From Psychrobacter sp. 28M-43 (lineage in GTDB: Bacteria; Pseudomonadota; Gammaproteobacteria; Pseudomonadales; Moraxellaceae): a stretch of DNA of 64,000 bases. The number at the start of each line of letters is the position of its first letter. The stretch's first letter is position 1. The position numbers were made by a program, and so were the translations under genes. This document shows, piece after piece, positions 46,294 to 55,618 of the stretch. The notes beneath the pieces are model-generated. The model made no database searches. It was not told the origin of the DNA and saw only the letters and a program-made list of their open reading frames with translations. Where the stretch lies: positions 372,001 through 436,000 of the forward strand of contig NZ_CP061739.1 of NCBI RefSeq assembly GCF_014770435.1, given 5' to 3'.

Positions 46294-47019
46294 ATGGATT
46301 GGAATTGGCAGGTCATTTTTGACCATATCCCTGATTTACTAGGCGGCGCGGTATTGACCGTACAGCTGGTCTTGTTTTCAGGTGTGATTGGATTGCTGTT
46401 TGGTTTGGTTTTGGCATTATTACGACTGTCTAAGAACTGGATGGTACAGATACTACCGTTTCTGTATATCTTCTTTTTCCGTGGTACGCCGCTGCTGGTA
46501 CAGATATTCCTGATTTATTACGGTTTGGGTCAATTTGAGGCCGTACGCGAGTCGTTCTTATGGGAGCCAGTGCTTAGCCAAGCATATTGGTGTGCCATTA
46601 TTGCCTTTACCCTGAATACCAGTGCCTATCTAGCAGAGATTATACGCGGTGCGATTCAGACGATTCCGATTGGAGAGCTTGAAGCTGCTGATGCGCTTGG
46701 TATGTCAAAATGGCAAAAGCTAACACGGGTTACGCTACCGCGCGCATTTGGTATTGTGATTCCAGCGTACAGTAACGAAGTTATCTTTATGCTAAAGGGT
46801 AGTGCGCTAGCGTCGACTATTGCATTGATGGATATCACAGGTGTTGCTCGTACGATTAGTGCGCGTACCTATACCTTGATGGAGCTATTCTTTGCGGCTG
46901 GTATCGTCTATCTATTGCTGTCGTGGGTTATCTTGTTTAGCTTTAGAATGTTTGAAAAGCGTATGAACCGCCACGCCAGTTATGTACCACCAGATGTCGT
47001 GACCAATACGATTCCATAG
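46294..47019 (+). CDS. Amino-acid ABC transporter permease (HisM/AotM type)
   Basis: 241 aa. A strong ribosome-binding site (AGGAG, 7 bases) precedes the ATG. EAA loop ELEAADALGMSKWQKLTRVTLP; N-terminal GGAVLTVQLVLFSGVIGLL and FFRGTPLLVQIFLIYYG are family-typical. With the gene before it, it forms the heterodimeric channel served by the ATPase at 41107. Five copies of a 7-base repeat start at its stop codon. Confidence 0.93.
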   Translation: MDWNWQVIFDHIPDLLGGAVLTVQLVLFSGVIGLLFGLVLALLRLSKNWMVQILPFLYIFFFRGTPLLVQIFLIYYGLGQFEAVRESFLWEPVLSQAYWCAIIAFTLNTSAYLAEIIRGAIQTIPIGELEAADALGMSKWQKLTRVTLPRAFGIVIPAYSNEVIFMLKGSALASTIALMDITGVARTISARTYTLMELFFAAGIVYLLLSWVILFSFRMFEKRMNRHASYVPPDVVTNTIP

Positions 47020-47053
47020 TTAGCAGTTAGCAGTTAGCAGTTAGCAGTTAGCA
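47019..47053. repeat. Heptamer tandem repeat (gttagca)x5
   Basis: Five exact head-to-tail copies of gttagca begin at the last base of the permease stop codon. It is non-coding and could vary in copy number. Confidence 0.95.
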
Positions 47054-47134
47054 ACTAAAAATCGTCAAAGTCACTGTAGACAATATAGTATGGACAGCTG
47101 ATAAAATAGCCATCATTTACAGGGAGAGTTTAGT

Positions 47135-47851
47135 ATGAGCCAATCGCCACACGAGTCATTAGCGAACGCCATTGCAGCTGGTGTCAATGCCGAGCAGGGC
47201 GCTATCAATCATAATGAAAGATTGCGTGCTTCTATTGGTAAAGTTGTCTGTGTCGGTCGCAACTATGCGGCCCATGCTGCAGAGTTGGGCAATGAAGTAC
47301 CAACCACGCCGATACTGTTTATGAAACCTGCGTCTTCAGTGGTCTCTATCCGTAGTGATGTGGTTCGCCCAAGTCCAGAGCTGTTTGGCGAGACTCACTA
47401 CGAGGCCGAGCTATGTATTCAGCTATCAGCTGATTTATCTATGGCGACGATTGAGCAAGCTCAGCAAGCGATTGGTGGCGTGACATTGGGGCTGGATTTG
47501 ACCTTGCGTGATTTGCAAAGCAAGCTAAAAGAAAAAGGTCATCCGTGGGAGCGTGCTAAGTGTTTTGACGGAGCTTGCGTCCTTGCTGATTGGGTCGACC
47601 CGCAAGCGTTTGGCAATCTGCAGAATGTACAGTATCAGCTATCTATCAATGATAAATTAACGCAAGATGGCGATAGTGCCTTAATGCTATTCCCTGTCTA
47701 TGAATTGCTGGTCAATATCAGTCACGCCTTTAGCTTGCAAGCAGGTGATGTGATTATGACTGGTACGCCAAGTGGCGTTGGTGTGTTGCAAGCAGGCGAT
47801 CAGCTTAAGCTAAAACTGGGTGCTCATGAGTGGGTATCACAAGTACAGTAA
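47135..47851 (+). CDS. Fumarylacetoacetate hydrolase family protein (YcgM/FAHD1 type)
   Basis: 238 aa with the FAH fold. VVCVGRNYAAHAAELGNEVP and PILFMKPASSVV match the FAHD1/YcgM subgroup of acylpyruvate hydrolases and oxaloacetate decarboxylases. The metal ligands lie in ETHYEAELCIQ (E-x-E) with the third Asp in GLDLTLRDLQ. The C-terminal GDVIMTGTPSGVGVL is conserved. The actual substrate cannot be read from sequence. It has its own ribosome-binding site (GGGAG) and terminator. Confidence 0.88.
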   Translation: MSQSPHESLANAIAAGVNAEQGAINHNERLRASIGKVVCVGRNYAAHAAELGNEVPTTPILFMKPASSVVSIRSDVVRPSPELFGETHYEAELCIQLSADLSMATIEQAQQAIGGVTLGLDLTLRDLQSKLKEKGHPWERAKCFDGACVLADWVDPQAFGNLQNVQYQLSINDKLTQDGDSALMLFPVYELLVNISHAFSLQAGDVIMTGTPSGVGVLQAGDQLKLKLGAHEWVSQVQ

Positions 47852-47880
47852 GCTTGATTACAATAACAGATATATATTAA

Positions 47881-47907
47881 AAACCCCGAGCAATTGCTTG
47901 GGGTTTT
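47881..47907 (+). terminator. Rho-independent terminator of the FAH-family gene
   Basis: aaaccccgagcaa / ttgcttggggttt hairpin, T-run short, 29 bases past the stop. Confidence 0.8.
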
Positions 47908-48165
47908 CGCTTTTAAACCTTTATATTTATTTCTAAAATTTGCTAAATACCAAACAATTCTAACTGCCAAACAATGCTAACTATCTAATCATTCTATTTT
48001 TCAATAATCATCAGTACAGTCGATTGTCATCAGTTTGTCACCTATTGTTCAGCGTGCTGTCATAAAGGTTGAGTAGACTTAAGCGGAATTCGTATTTTTG
48101 TGGTCGTAATGATAAAGCCGCGATCAACTCTCTGCCAATCTAGCCTAATAGCAAGGTGACTGATA
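47908..48165. other. Leader and promoter region of phoX
   Basis: 258 bases containing a Pho box array (48024-48063) and a -10-like TAGACT at 48074-48079. No ORF. Confidence 0.5.
48024..48063 (+). promoter_or_regulatory. Pho box (PhoB binding site) before phoX
   Basis: TTGTCAT (48024-48030), four bases, then TTGTCAC (48035-48041) gives the classic 7+4+7 Pho box. A third repeat, CTGTCAT (48057-48063), stands 22 bases further on, in the same 11-base phase. TAGACT (48074-48079), 10 bases after it, is in the position of a PhoB-dependent -10. Confidence 0.8.
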
Positions 48166-50382
48166 ATGACATTATTGAACAATGAGCGAACGCTTGCCCA
48201 CGAAGTGGTTGAAGACTCAAATCCTACTAATAATACTGACTTTCAGACGATTATCAATCGTCGATTGAACCGCCGTAGTATCCTAAAAGGTGGCACAGGG
48301 TTGACGGCTGCTGCGTTTTTTGGTGCATTACCTTTGGTCGGTTGTAGTGAAGACGACGATAGCAGTATTGTTGGTAATGACGATAATGCCGCTATCCCTG
48401 CACAAGGTGATTTGAAGCGTCCTGATACCTTAAAGTTTGAGGCAGTCGCGCATTCAACAGCGGATACGATGACCGTAGCAGCGGGCTACAAGGCAGAGAT
48501 GATATTACCACTTGGTACACCGCTGAACTCTGGTATCGAGGACTGGAAAGACAATCGCGAGCAATCAGCAGAGTCGTTTGAATGGCGTATGGGTGACAAC
48601 CATGATGGGATGTGGTTCTTTGGCAAAAACGGTAACGCTTACGATGCTAAAGCATCAGAAAACAGCTTGCTAGTCATGAACCATGAATACGTCAATAGCA
48701 GTGAGCTTAGCCCATTTGGCTATTACGTCACTCAAGATAACGATGCTGCGCCTATTTTTCAAAACCGCCGTCTCGCAAGCGACGTCCGCCGTGAAGTCAA
48801 TTGTCATGGCGTCTCAGTGGTTGAGTTAACTCGCCGTGCAGATGGTATGGGTTATGAGATGGTACCTGATTCTAAATACAATCGCCGCATTACCAGTAGT
48901 ACAACAGCACAATTGGCTGGCCCTGTGGCAGGCTCTGCTCTGGTCAAGACTAAGTTTGATCCAACAGGCTATCAGACCCGCGGCATTAATAATAACTGCG
49001 GCGCAGGTCTGTCACCGTGGGGTACTTATCTGACTACCGAAGAGAACTTCTTGGGTGTGTTTGCCCGTGGACAAGATGCCAGTCAATTGAGTGCTGGTGA
49101 TAACTACGCTCGCGAGCGCTACGGTGCAGTGGAGGACTTCCCAGGTTGGGAGTATCTATGGCATACCCCAGAGGCAAAGGATGCCAAAATAGCAGACGAG
49201 TTCTCACGCTGGGATATGACCGCAGTCGGTGCCAGTGCTGCTGAAGATTATCGCTACGGCTTTAACACTTTTGGTTATATTACTGAAATTGACCCATTTG
49301 ACCAAAACTCTATACCGCAGAAACGCACTGCACTGGGCCGATTCGCTCATGAAAACTGTGCTTACGCTCCTGTTGAGCAAGGCAAGCCAGTAGTCTTCTA
49401 CATGGGTGATGACGCCCGAGGGGAGTACATTTATAAGTTTGTCTCCAAAGCGATGTGGTCAAACTCGGACATCGGCGGCGGACTAAAAGCAGGTGACAAA
49501 TATCTGAATGACGGCACGCTATACGTGGCAGTATTTAATGAAGATGGTAGCGGTGAGTGGAAAGCTCTCGTCCACGGTCAAAACGGACTGGATGCTTTTA
49601 ATAGTGTACTGCCATTCAATGGACAAGATGAGGTATTGGTCTTTGCCCGTGCAGCTGCTGATGCTGCTGGTGCTACTAAGATGGATCGACCTGAATGGGT
49701 ATCGGTCAGTCCTATGACGGGCGATGTATATGTCACATTGACCAATAATAAATATCGCGGCGTACGTGATGATCAGCCTGTCTCAGCCTCCAATCCGCGT
49801 AGCTATCAATCAAGCGGAAAAGCACTTGGTAATGACAATGGCCATATCATTCGCTGGGCAGAAGCAGGCGGTGACCATGCTGCAACGAGCTTTGAGTGGG
49901 ATATTTATTTGTTTGGTGCGCCAAGTGACTTATCAGCAGAAAACCTATCTCAGCTAAATGACAATAATGACTTTTCTTCACCTGATGGGCTGTATTTTGA
50001 CCCGCGCGGTGTCTTATGGATTCAGACAGATGACGGCGCTTATACCGATACCAGTAGCTGTATGTTGCTCGCGGCACTACCGGGTAAGGTCAGTGATGGC
50101 TCGATGACGACCACATCGGCAGGGCAGTCAACCCGTGTTGGCACATCTGCTAGCAATGACAATATTAAACGATTCTTTGTCGGTCCTGAAGGATGCGAAG
50201 TAACAGGTATCACCATGGCACCAGATTTTAAGACGCTGTTTATCAATATTCAGCATCCTGGCAATACGTGGGGCGCTGTCGCTGGTGGTAGTATACCTCG
50301 CTCAGCGACTGTGATGATTACTCGCGAGGATGGTGATGTCATACTGGCAGAATCATTTGATACAGCTGATAGCACGACATAG
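48166..50382 (+). CDS. phoX: PhoX-type alkaline phosphatase, Tat-exported lipoprotein
   Basis: 738 aa of the PhoX family (DUF839, PF05787), a Ca/Fe-dependent phosphomonoesterase that frees phosphate outside the cytoplasm. The N-terminus bears a twin-arginine motif NRRSILKGG (about 37-45), then a hydrophobic stretch ending LPLVGC, a lipobox, so it is probably a Tat-exported lipoprotein. NCGAGLSPWGTYLTTEENF, RFAHENCAYAPVEQGKPVVF and SPDGLYFDPRGVLWIQTDDG are typical of PhoX. The PhoB box upstream implies phosphate-starvation control. Monocistronic with a terminator. Confidence 0.92.
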   Translation: MTLLNNERTLAHEVVEDSNPTNNTDFQTIINRRLNRRSILKGGTGLTAAAFFGALPLVGCSEDDDSSIVGNDDNAAIPAQGDLKRPDTLKFEAVAHSTADTMTVAAGYKAEMILPLGTPLNSGIEDWKDNREQSAESFEWRMGDNHDGMWFFGKNGNAYDAKASENSLLVMNHEYVNSSELSPFGYYVTQDNDAAPIFQNRRLASDVRREVNCHGVSVVELTRRADGMGYEMVPDSKYNRRITSSTTAQLAGPVAGSALVKTKFDPTGYQTRGINNNCGAGLSPWGTYLTTEENFLGVFARGQDASQLSAGDNYARERYGAVEDFPGWEYLWHTPEAKDAKIADEFSRWDMTAVGASAAEDYRYGFNTFGYITEIDPFDQNSIPQKRTALGRFAHENCAYAPVEQGKPVVFYMGDDARGEYIYKFVSKAMWSNSDIGGGLKAGDKYLNDGTLYVAVFNEDGSGEWKALVHGQNGLDAFNSVLPFNGQDEVLVFARAAADAAGATKMDRPEWVSVSPMTGDVYVTLTNNKYRGVRDDQPVSASNPRSYQSSGKALGNDNGHIIRWAEAGGDHAATSFEWDIYLFGAPSDLSAENLSQLNDNNDFSSPDGLYFDPRGVLWIQTDDGAYTDTSSCMLLAALPGKVSDGSMTTTSAGQSTRVGTSASNDNIKRFFVGPEGCEVTGITMAPDFKTLFINIQHPGNTWGAVAGGSIPRSATVMITREDGDVILAESFDTADSTT

Positions 50383-50433
50383 ATAGATAAGCTATAGGCG
50401 GATAATAGAAACAACCAAAATGCTCACAACCAT

Positions 50434-50465
50434 AAAAATCCCAAGTTAAGGCTTGGGATTTTTTG
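50434..50465 (+). terminator. Rho-independent terminator of phoX
   Basis: aaaaatcccaag / cttgggattttt arms then T-run, about 50 bases past the stop. Confidence 0.88.
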
Positions 50466-50618
50466 TTATCATATTGATTTGATGGTTAAATAGACCGTCT
50501 ATCAGTAATCTGGCTCTGCTAGTCGTCATCGCGCTCTAAAGTCAAACCATTCACTTCTATTTGCTGCAGTTACAGGATAATATAGACCATTACTTTTCTC
50601 GCTGAATGTGCAAATATT

Positions 50619-52112
50619 ATGAGCAGTCCAAAGGTGTTTTATAACGACGGTGTTAGTGACAGCGACGCTCAAAACGATAGCAGCTATACTCGTACTCATC
50701 ATGAGCTCGATGCGCATTTTGTCCCAGATGCGAGTGTACCGCTACACAGTCATCTATATGAGCAAATCGACCAACTCGAAGCCATCGATATGGATGAGCT
50801 GGTCAAGCTACTGGCAGATTCGGATGACAGCGATGAAATCAACAAAACACCTGTGTCTTTGGCTGATTTTTTTGAAGGATTGGCCCAGCTCGCTACCATG
50901 GGTGTGGTTGAGATTACAGAAATCGTAGAAGCCATTCATCGTGAAGTTATTCTGCGTCCGCTAGGCCGTTTCAATGACAAACATTTAAATAAATGGTCGC
51001 GCGGATTTACTGGACGTATATATGGCACGATACGTCATGTGATGCAAATGGTCGGTAATAATCTAGCGTCTGTACTACGCATATACAAAAACCTGATTCT
51101 CCAAAAGTCAGTGCAGCCACTACCGGACTCACTAAAAAAACTGGTCAATGTGCTCAATGGTGTCATGGGTGATCATCTGGTCAACAACCAAAATGCGCTC
51201 GCCATTCCGATGATGCTATACACTCAAGACGGCAAACCACAGAATGAAGTGCTATCAGGCCGTATCACTATTTTGTGCCATGGTCTATGTATGAGTCATT
51301 TAAGCTGGCAAGCACAAGCAGGTAATGATTTAGGCGAGGCCATTCATGTCAGCCAGCCTGATACCACGGTGCTGTATTTGGATTACAATACAGGTCGCCG
51401 TATCTCACGTAGCGGTCGCAAGTTCTCTCAATTGCTACAAGCGCTGGTCGATGACAATCCAAATATCAGTCAGATAGATCTGGTCGGACATAGTATGGGT
51501 GGTTTGGTCTCTCGCAGTGCACTGTTTTATGGCGAGCAAGACCGCCTAGATTGGATAAAACGCGTGGGCAATCTCATCACGCTAGGTTCGCCGCATCATG
51601 GGGCAGTGCTTGAGCGTATCGGTAATTATGTACAAGACATCATTGCCAAGCTGCCGTTTGCAGGCTCACTGGCTAAGCTCGGGGATATGCGCAGTGCCGG
51701 TATTATCGATCTGCGTCATGGCAGTATTCGGGATGCAGATTGGAAAGCATTAGAAGGACGTAGCATGTTGCCACAAGACTTTCGCCATCCTGCACGGTTG
51801 CCAAGTGGTATCAAGACTTACTTTGTCGCCAGTGCTTTGCTTGAGACGCATTATGATTCTAAGGTAACGGATCTGCTAGGAGACAGTTTGGTATCGGTGG
51901 CTTCAGCCTTAGGTGAAGATGACGCTGAGCATGCCTTGTTTGTGCCAGATGGTCACAAAGCAGTATTTTATGGTGTGAACCATATGAACTTGATTCATAG
52001 TAGACGGGTGCGCGAGCAAGTGATTGAATGGCTACTTGATAATGGTCGAAGTGACTACGCTGGGCGTCCGCGCATACACTCTTATCCTAGAAGTTTAGAT
52101 GTGGCGGTGTAG
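50619..52112 (+). CDS. Alpha/beta hydrolase (PGAP1/lipase-like) with N-terminal helical domain
   Basis: 497 aa. The nucleophile elbow is LVGHSMGGLVSRSA, with Ser at 292. The oxyanion region is ILCHGLCMSHLSW, and VSVASALGEDD and YGVNHMNLIHS hold the likely acid and His. The first 190 residues are a separate, helix-rich and acidic domain. It resembles no named domain that I recognise, although the hydrolase part matches esterases/lipases of the PGAP1 type. No signal peptide, so it is cytoplasmic or peripheral. Substrate unknown. It is divergent in composition from neither side and appears monocistronic. Confidence 0.82.
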   Translation: MSSPKVFYNDGVSDSDAQNDSSYTRTHHELDAHFVPDASVPLHSHLYEQIDQLEAIDMDELVKLLADSDDSDEINKTPVSLADFFEGLAQLATMGVVEITEIVEAIHREVILRPLGRFNDKHLNKWSRGFTGRIYGTIRHVMQMVGNNLASVLRIYKNLILQKSVQPLPDSLKKLVNVLNGVMGDHLVNNQNALAIPMMLYTQDGKPQNEVLSGRITILCHGLCMSHLSWQAQAGNDLGEAIHVSQPDTTVLYLDYNTGRRISRSGRKFSQLLQALVDDNPNISQIDLVGHSMGGLVSRSALFYGEQDRLDWIKRVGNLITLGSPHHGAVLERIGNYVQDIIAKLPFAGSLAKLGDMRSAGIIDLRHGSIRDADWKALEGRSMLPQDFRHPARLPSGIKTYFVASALLETHYDSKVTDLLGDSLVSVASALGEDDAEHALFVPDGHKAVFYGVNHMNLIHSRRVREQVIEWLLDNGRSDYAGRPRIHSYPRSLDVAV

Positions 52113-52159
52113 GTTCTATTTTTTTAAAACTATTCTGCCTTATAATTTTCATCCAATAA

Positions 52160-53029
52160 TTACGGCATTGATATAGTCTGAGTGCTACTCTTTGAAAGAA
52201 TTATTGCCTGATTAAAAATATAAAAGTTATATTTTTCAACTCCCATACCTGTACGTATTGAATCGTAGTAAATTGAAAGCTGGCAAAGTATCAATATATC
52301 CATTAGTATTTTTCTCATTACATATACAAGTTTACCTGTGTCTTTACCTTCTTGGACATAGTTTCCTAACATAATTTGTTCATGTGCCAAATCATGTAAT
52401 GAAAAGTTAGAGTTGATTGTAAGGTTATTTGCATTCCATGTAACTATGAAAAGTTGTTGTTCTAAAAACTTAGCAATTGGGGAGTTGATATGGTTTTGTC
52501 TTAAGACCATACATTCGATATCTCTAATGTCGGCCTTTCCCCTTTTATTTAAATACTCTATGGTGATTTGAATATTCTTACGATTAAGATTGCTGTCACA
52601 TATCTGACCAAGCTGTATATCAGTTACTTTTACAAAAAACTTGGGTCTATTAATATTTTTTTCTTCAATTGCTGTCTTGAACTGATATTCAGTAATTTCT
52701 AGCTGTTTTTCAATAATAGATAGTTGAGCTTTCATAGCTTCAGATTGTTCCTTTAAAGCTGTCTCTGAGCCTTCTTGAGCTAACACTGATTGCTCTAATG
52801 CTTTACGTTGTAAAGCTAGCTCTTCTCGCTGCAATTTTAATTCGTTGCTTTGGATTCGATAGCTTTTATAAAACCACAGCAGAGCAAGCGGCGCAAAAAT
52901 TCCTGATAAGAAGGCACCTAATCCGCCAAATCCTTCAACATTATCAAAACCTTTCATTAGAAGAGCTAGCCAAAAAATTATCCATATAACGGTATAAATT
53001 ACTGCCCAATCTATCTTCTTATAGTTCAT
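52160..53029 (-). CDS. Hypothetical membrane protein with coiled coil
   Basis: 289 aa, not recognised. Two membrane spans (about 8-25 and 36-54) are followed by a Gln/Glu/Lys-rich coiled coil (about 57-120, QREELALQRKALEQS) and a C-terminal soluble domain with mixed beta content (about 128-289). The coding region is visibly more AT-rich than its neighbours (many AAA, ATT, TTA codons). It stands alone between two conserved housekeeping genes, with no homologue in the window, which suggests an acquired gene. Membrane-anchored coiled-coil proteins of this build occur in prophage or defence islands, but no function can be named. Confidence 0.6.
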   Translation of the reverse strand: MNYKKIDWAVIYTVIWIIFWLALLMKGFDNVEGFGGLGAFLSGIFAPLALLWFYKSYRIQSNELKLQREELALQRKALEQSVLAQEGSETALKEQSEAMKAQLSIIEKQLEITEYQFKTAIEEKNINRPKFFVKVTDIQLGQICDSNLNRKNIQITIEYLNKRGKADIRDIECMVLRQNHINSPIAKFLEQQLFIVTWNANNLTINSNFSLHDLAHEQIMLGNYVQEGKDTGKLVYVMRKILMDILILCQLSIYYDSIRTGMGVEKYNFYIFNQAIILSKSSTQTISMP

Positions 53030-53121
53030 TGTTTTAGCTCATCTTAATCAAGTTATGTATAATTAATTATAGCAATGAAACTAGAAAACAATCTGGCTTA
53101 GTAAGTTTATCAATTAGAAAT

Positions 53122-53159
53122 AAAAAAACCCTCAAGCATGACGCTTGAGGGTTTTTTTA
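53122..53159. terminator. Bidirectional-looking terminator of hslO
   Basis: aaaaaaccctcaagc / gcttgagggtttttt arms with a 4-base loop, 30 bases past the hslO stop. Confidence 0.92.
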
Positions 53160-53189
53160 TAAATACTGATTTATAGCGAGTAAGAAAAC

Positions 53190-54170
53190 TTACTCAGCAA
53201 ATATTGCTGCTACATCATTTTTGTTGAACTTATAGACTTCACCGCAGAATCCACAATCCATCTCAAATGTACCGCCTTGCTCTTCGACGATATCTAACGC
53301 TTCTGCTTCGCCGATTTGCTCGATTGCCATCTCGCACTTCTCGCGTGAGCAAGTGCAACCAAATGATAGAGGCGCAGGCTCAGGAGCAACGATGTTTTCT
53401 TCGTGATACAAGCGATAAAGGATTTCGTTAGCATCCAGTGTCGTTAGCTCTTCTGCTTTTACCGTACGCGTCAATACAGATAATCGTGTCCATAAATCAT
53501 CGTCGATACCCGCATCTTGGTTTTGCTCAACTTCAGACGTTTCTTCAGCAGTACGCGGTAGCATTTGTACCAAGATACCACCGGCTTGCAGGCCATCAGA
53601 TGCCAAGTTAATTAACGTTGGAATCTGTGCCGATTGCTTTTGGTAATGTGCTAAGCAGTTTGCTAGATTGTCGTGGCTACGCTCAACGATACCTTGGTAT
53701 GGCTCACCGCCATCAGGCTGAATATTGATAAACAATACGCCTTGTCCCATCGCACCAAGTTCAGCAAACGCTTCTTTGGCATGGGTCATATTGTCCCATG
53801 CTTGTACTTGCTCATCCGTCTCGCCTTTCCAGCTAGCAAGTGCACGAATGATACCGTCTTGATCGCATTCTGCCATTGCCCAGTTTAGTAAGCTGTCACT
53901 GTCTGATGATTGCAACTGAATAGACAGGCGACCGTTGATTTTGACCGTACTGATTAGCAAACTTGCTGCGGTCAGCATCTCACCCAATAAGCGTTTGATG
54001 GCTTCAGGGTAGGGCTTTTGCGCAATCGTACTCGCGTAGCTGCGTGATAGGCGTACCACATCACCGCGCACGGGCGAGTCTTCAACAAAGAAACGTTGGC
54101 GAATGTCGTTGCTGCCATGGTTGCCAGTAGTTTGGCTGTCCGTATTTGGGACTTGGATATCTTGAGTCAT
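53190..54170 (-). CDS. hslO: Redox-regulated chaperone Hsp33
   Basis: 326-aa cytoplasmic holdase activated by oxidation. The C-terminal zinc switch has the four cysteines in the expected order: CTC in FGCTCSREKCE and CGFC in DCGFCGEVYKF (CxC...CxxC). The N-terminal core has VRLSRSYASTIAQKPYPEAI, LQSSDSDSLLNWAMAECD and QGVLFINIQPDGGEPYQG. It protects proteins during oxidative heat stress. The first 20 residues are a polar extension. Divergent from gltI. Confidence 0.94.
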   Translation of the reverse strand: MTQDIQVPNTDSQTTGNHGSNDIRQRFFVEDSPVRGDVVRLSRSYASTIAQKPYPEAIKRLLGEMLTAASLLISTVKINGRLSIQLQSSDSDSLLNWAMAECDQDGIIRALASWKGETDEQVQAWDNMTHAKEAFAELGAMGQGVLFINIQPDGGEPYQGIVERSHDNLANCLAHYQKQSAQIPTLINLASDGLQAGGILVQMLPRTAEETSEVEQNQDAGIDDDLWTRLSVLTRTVKAEELTTLDANEILYRLYHEENIVAPEPAPLSFGCTCSREKCEMAIEQIGEAEALDIVEEQGGTFEMDCGFCGEVYKFNKNDVAAIFAE

Positions 54171-54546
54171 AAGTCATTTGTAGTATAGAGAAGTTGTTTG
54201 CTTTATGGGGATTACTGCCGATTTATCAATCTCACTTAGTAGACTGTTTTGATGATTATGAGTAGTAATTGTCAGTAATGGGTTTAAAAAACCAAGCAGC
54301 TGTTTGTACAAAACTCTGAGTAGATAGCCGCTATGAGCCAACATTTTATAGTTAGAATATAAATATATTCATAAATATGTACTCTCTCAAAAAAAATTCA
54401 CCCTCTACTGCAAATTTGTTGTACAGTAACATTAAGTTGCATTGTGATAAACAACAGCAACAACCGTACGGATGCGGGGCAGTCTGGTCAATCAGACCTA
54501 TGTCGTCCAAGCACTCACTCAATCTTGCGATAAAAGGATGTATTTC
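54171..54546. other. Divergent intergenic region hslO/gltI
   Basis: 376 AT-rich bases. The gltI frame is open from 54472, but these codons lack family similarity. No convincing promoter or operator was recognised. Confidence 0.4.
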
Positions 54547-55521
54547 ATGACATACTCATTTTCCAAACCGTTGACTTTAGCTGCTGTTATGGCATTAGGC
54601 TTAGCGGGATGTAATAACAGCAGCCAGACCAGCACTGATGCGCCAGCAGATGATGCAGCGACGACAGAAACCACGACCAATGGTACGCTACAGAAAATCA
54701 AAGATTCTGGCACCATCGTCGTCGGTCACCGTGATTCCTCTATTCCTTTCTCTTATATCGCTGATGATCCCAATCAGCCGATTGGCTATGCACACGACTT
54801 GGAAATGAAAGTGGTTGAAGCCGTTAAGCAGAAGCTAAACATGCCAGACCTTAACGTTCGCTATAACCTAATCACTTCGCAGACTCGTATCCCATTGGTA
54901 CAAAACGGCACGGTAGATTTTGAGTGTGGCTCAACCACCAATAACGAAGAACGTCAAAAGCAAGTCGCTTTCTCAAACGGTTTCTTTGAAATTGGTACGC
55001 GTCTGTTGACCAAAAAAGATTCTGGCATTCAAGATTTTGAAGACCTAAAAGGCAAAACCTTGGTAACGACAGCAGGCACGACTTCAGAGCGTTATATCCG
55101 TCAGTACAACGATGATAATAAAATGGATACCAATATCATCTCAGCAAAAGATCATGGCGAAGGCTTCCTAATGCTAGAAAATGGTCGCGCTGATGCCTTT
55201 ATGATGGATGATGTATTGCTCGCGGGCGAAAAAGCCAAAGCAAAAAATCCTGATGAGTGGGTCATCGTCGGTACGCCGCAATCGTTTGAAATCTATGGTT
55301 GTATGATGCGTAAAGATGATCCTGAGTTCAAAGCTGTGGTTGATGAAGCACTTGCTAATGTGTTTAGTTCAGGCGAAATCAATAGCATTTATGACAAGTG
55401 GTTCTTGAACCCAATCCCACCAAAGAACGTCAATCTAAACTTTGAGATGTCAGACAACTTAAAGGCCTTGATTGCCAATCCGCATGACAGCGCTCAGCCT
55501 AAAGAAGCAGCAGCGCAGTAA
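54547..55521 (+). CDS. gltI: Glutamate/aspartate-binding lipoprotein
   Basis: Binding protein of a GltIJKL-type acidic-amino-acid ABC importer. 325 aa from the ATG at 54547 (AAGGA 9 bases before). A lipoprotein signal ends LAGC (Cys at 20). GHRDSSIPFSYIADDPNQPI, QTRIPLVQNGTVDFECGSTT and TNNEERQKQVAFSNGFFEIG are near the E. coli GltI consensus; DRADAFMMDDVLL-like GRADAFMMDDVLLAG follows. E. coli GltI is free in the periplasm, whereas this one is lipid-anchored. The permease genes follow 97 bases later. Confidence 0.93.
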   Translation: MTYSFSKPLTLAAVMALGLAGCNNSSQTSTDAPADDAATTETTTNGTLQKIKDSGTIVVGHRDSSIPFSYIADDPNQPIGYAHDLEMKVVEAVKQKLNMPDLNVRYNLITSQTRIPLVQNGTVDFECGSTTNNEERQKQVAFSNGFFEIGTRLLTKKDSGIQDFEDLKGKTLVTTAGTTSERYIRQYNDDNKMDTNIISAKDHGEGFLMLENGRADAFMMDDVLLAGEKAKAKNPDEWVIVGTPQSFEIYGCMMRKDDPEFKAVVDEALANVFSSGEINSIYDKWFLNPIPPKNVNLNFEMSDNLKALIANPHDSAQPKEAAAQ

Positions 55522-55618
55522 CGCTCATTGTCCCTCAACATAGCTTGCCTATACGTTTAGATAGCCAGTAATTTTATTTGACGTATAGGCTTATCAATCG
55601 TTGCTCGGAGAGACAACC

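Noticed and set aside
54425..54460. Sigma-54-type promoter before gltI (TTGCA after a CA-containing element)
   Set aside because: The required GG of the -24 element is missing.
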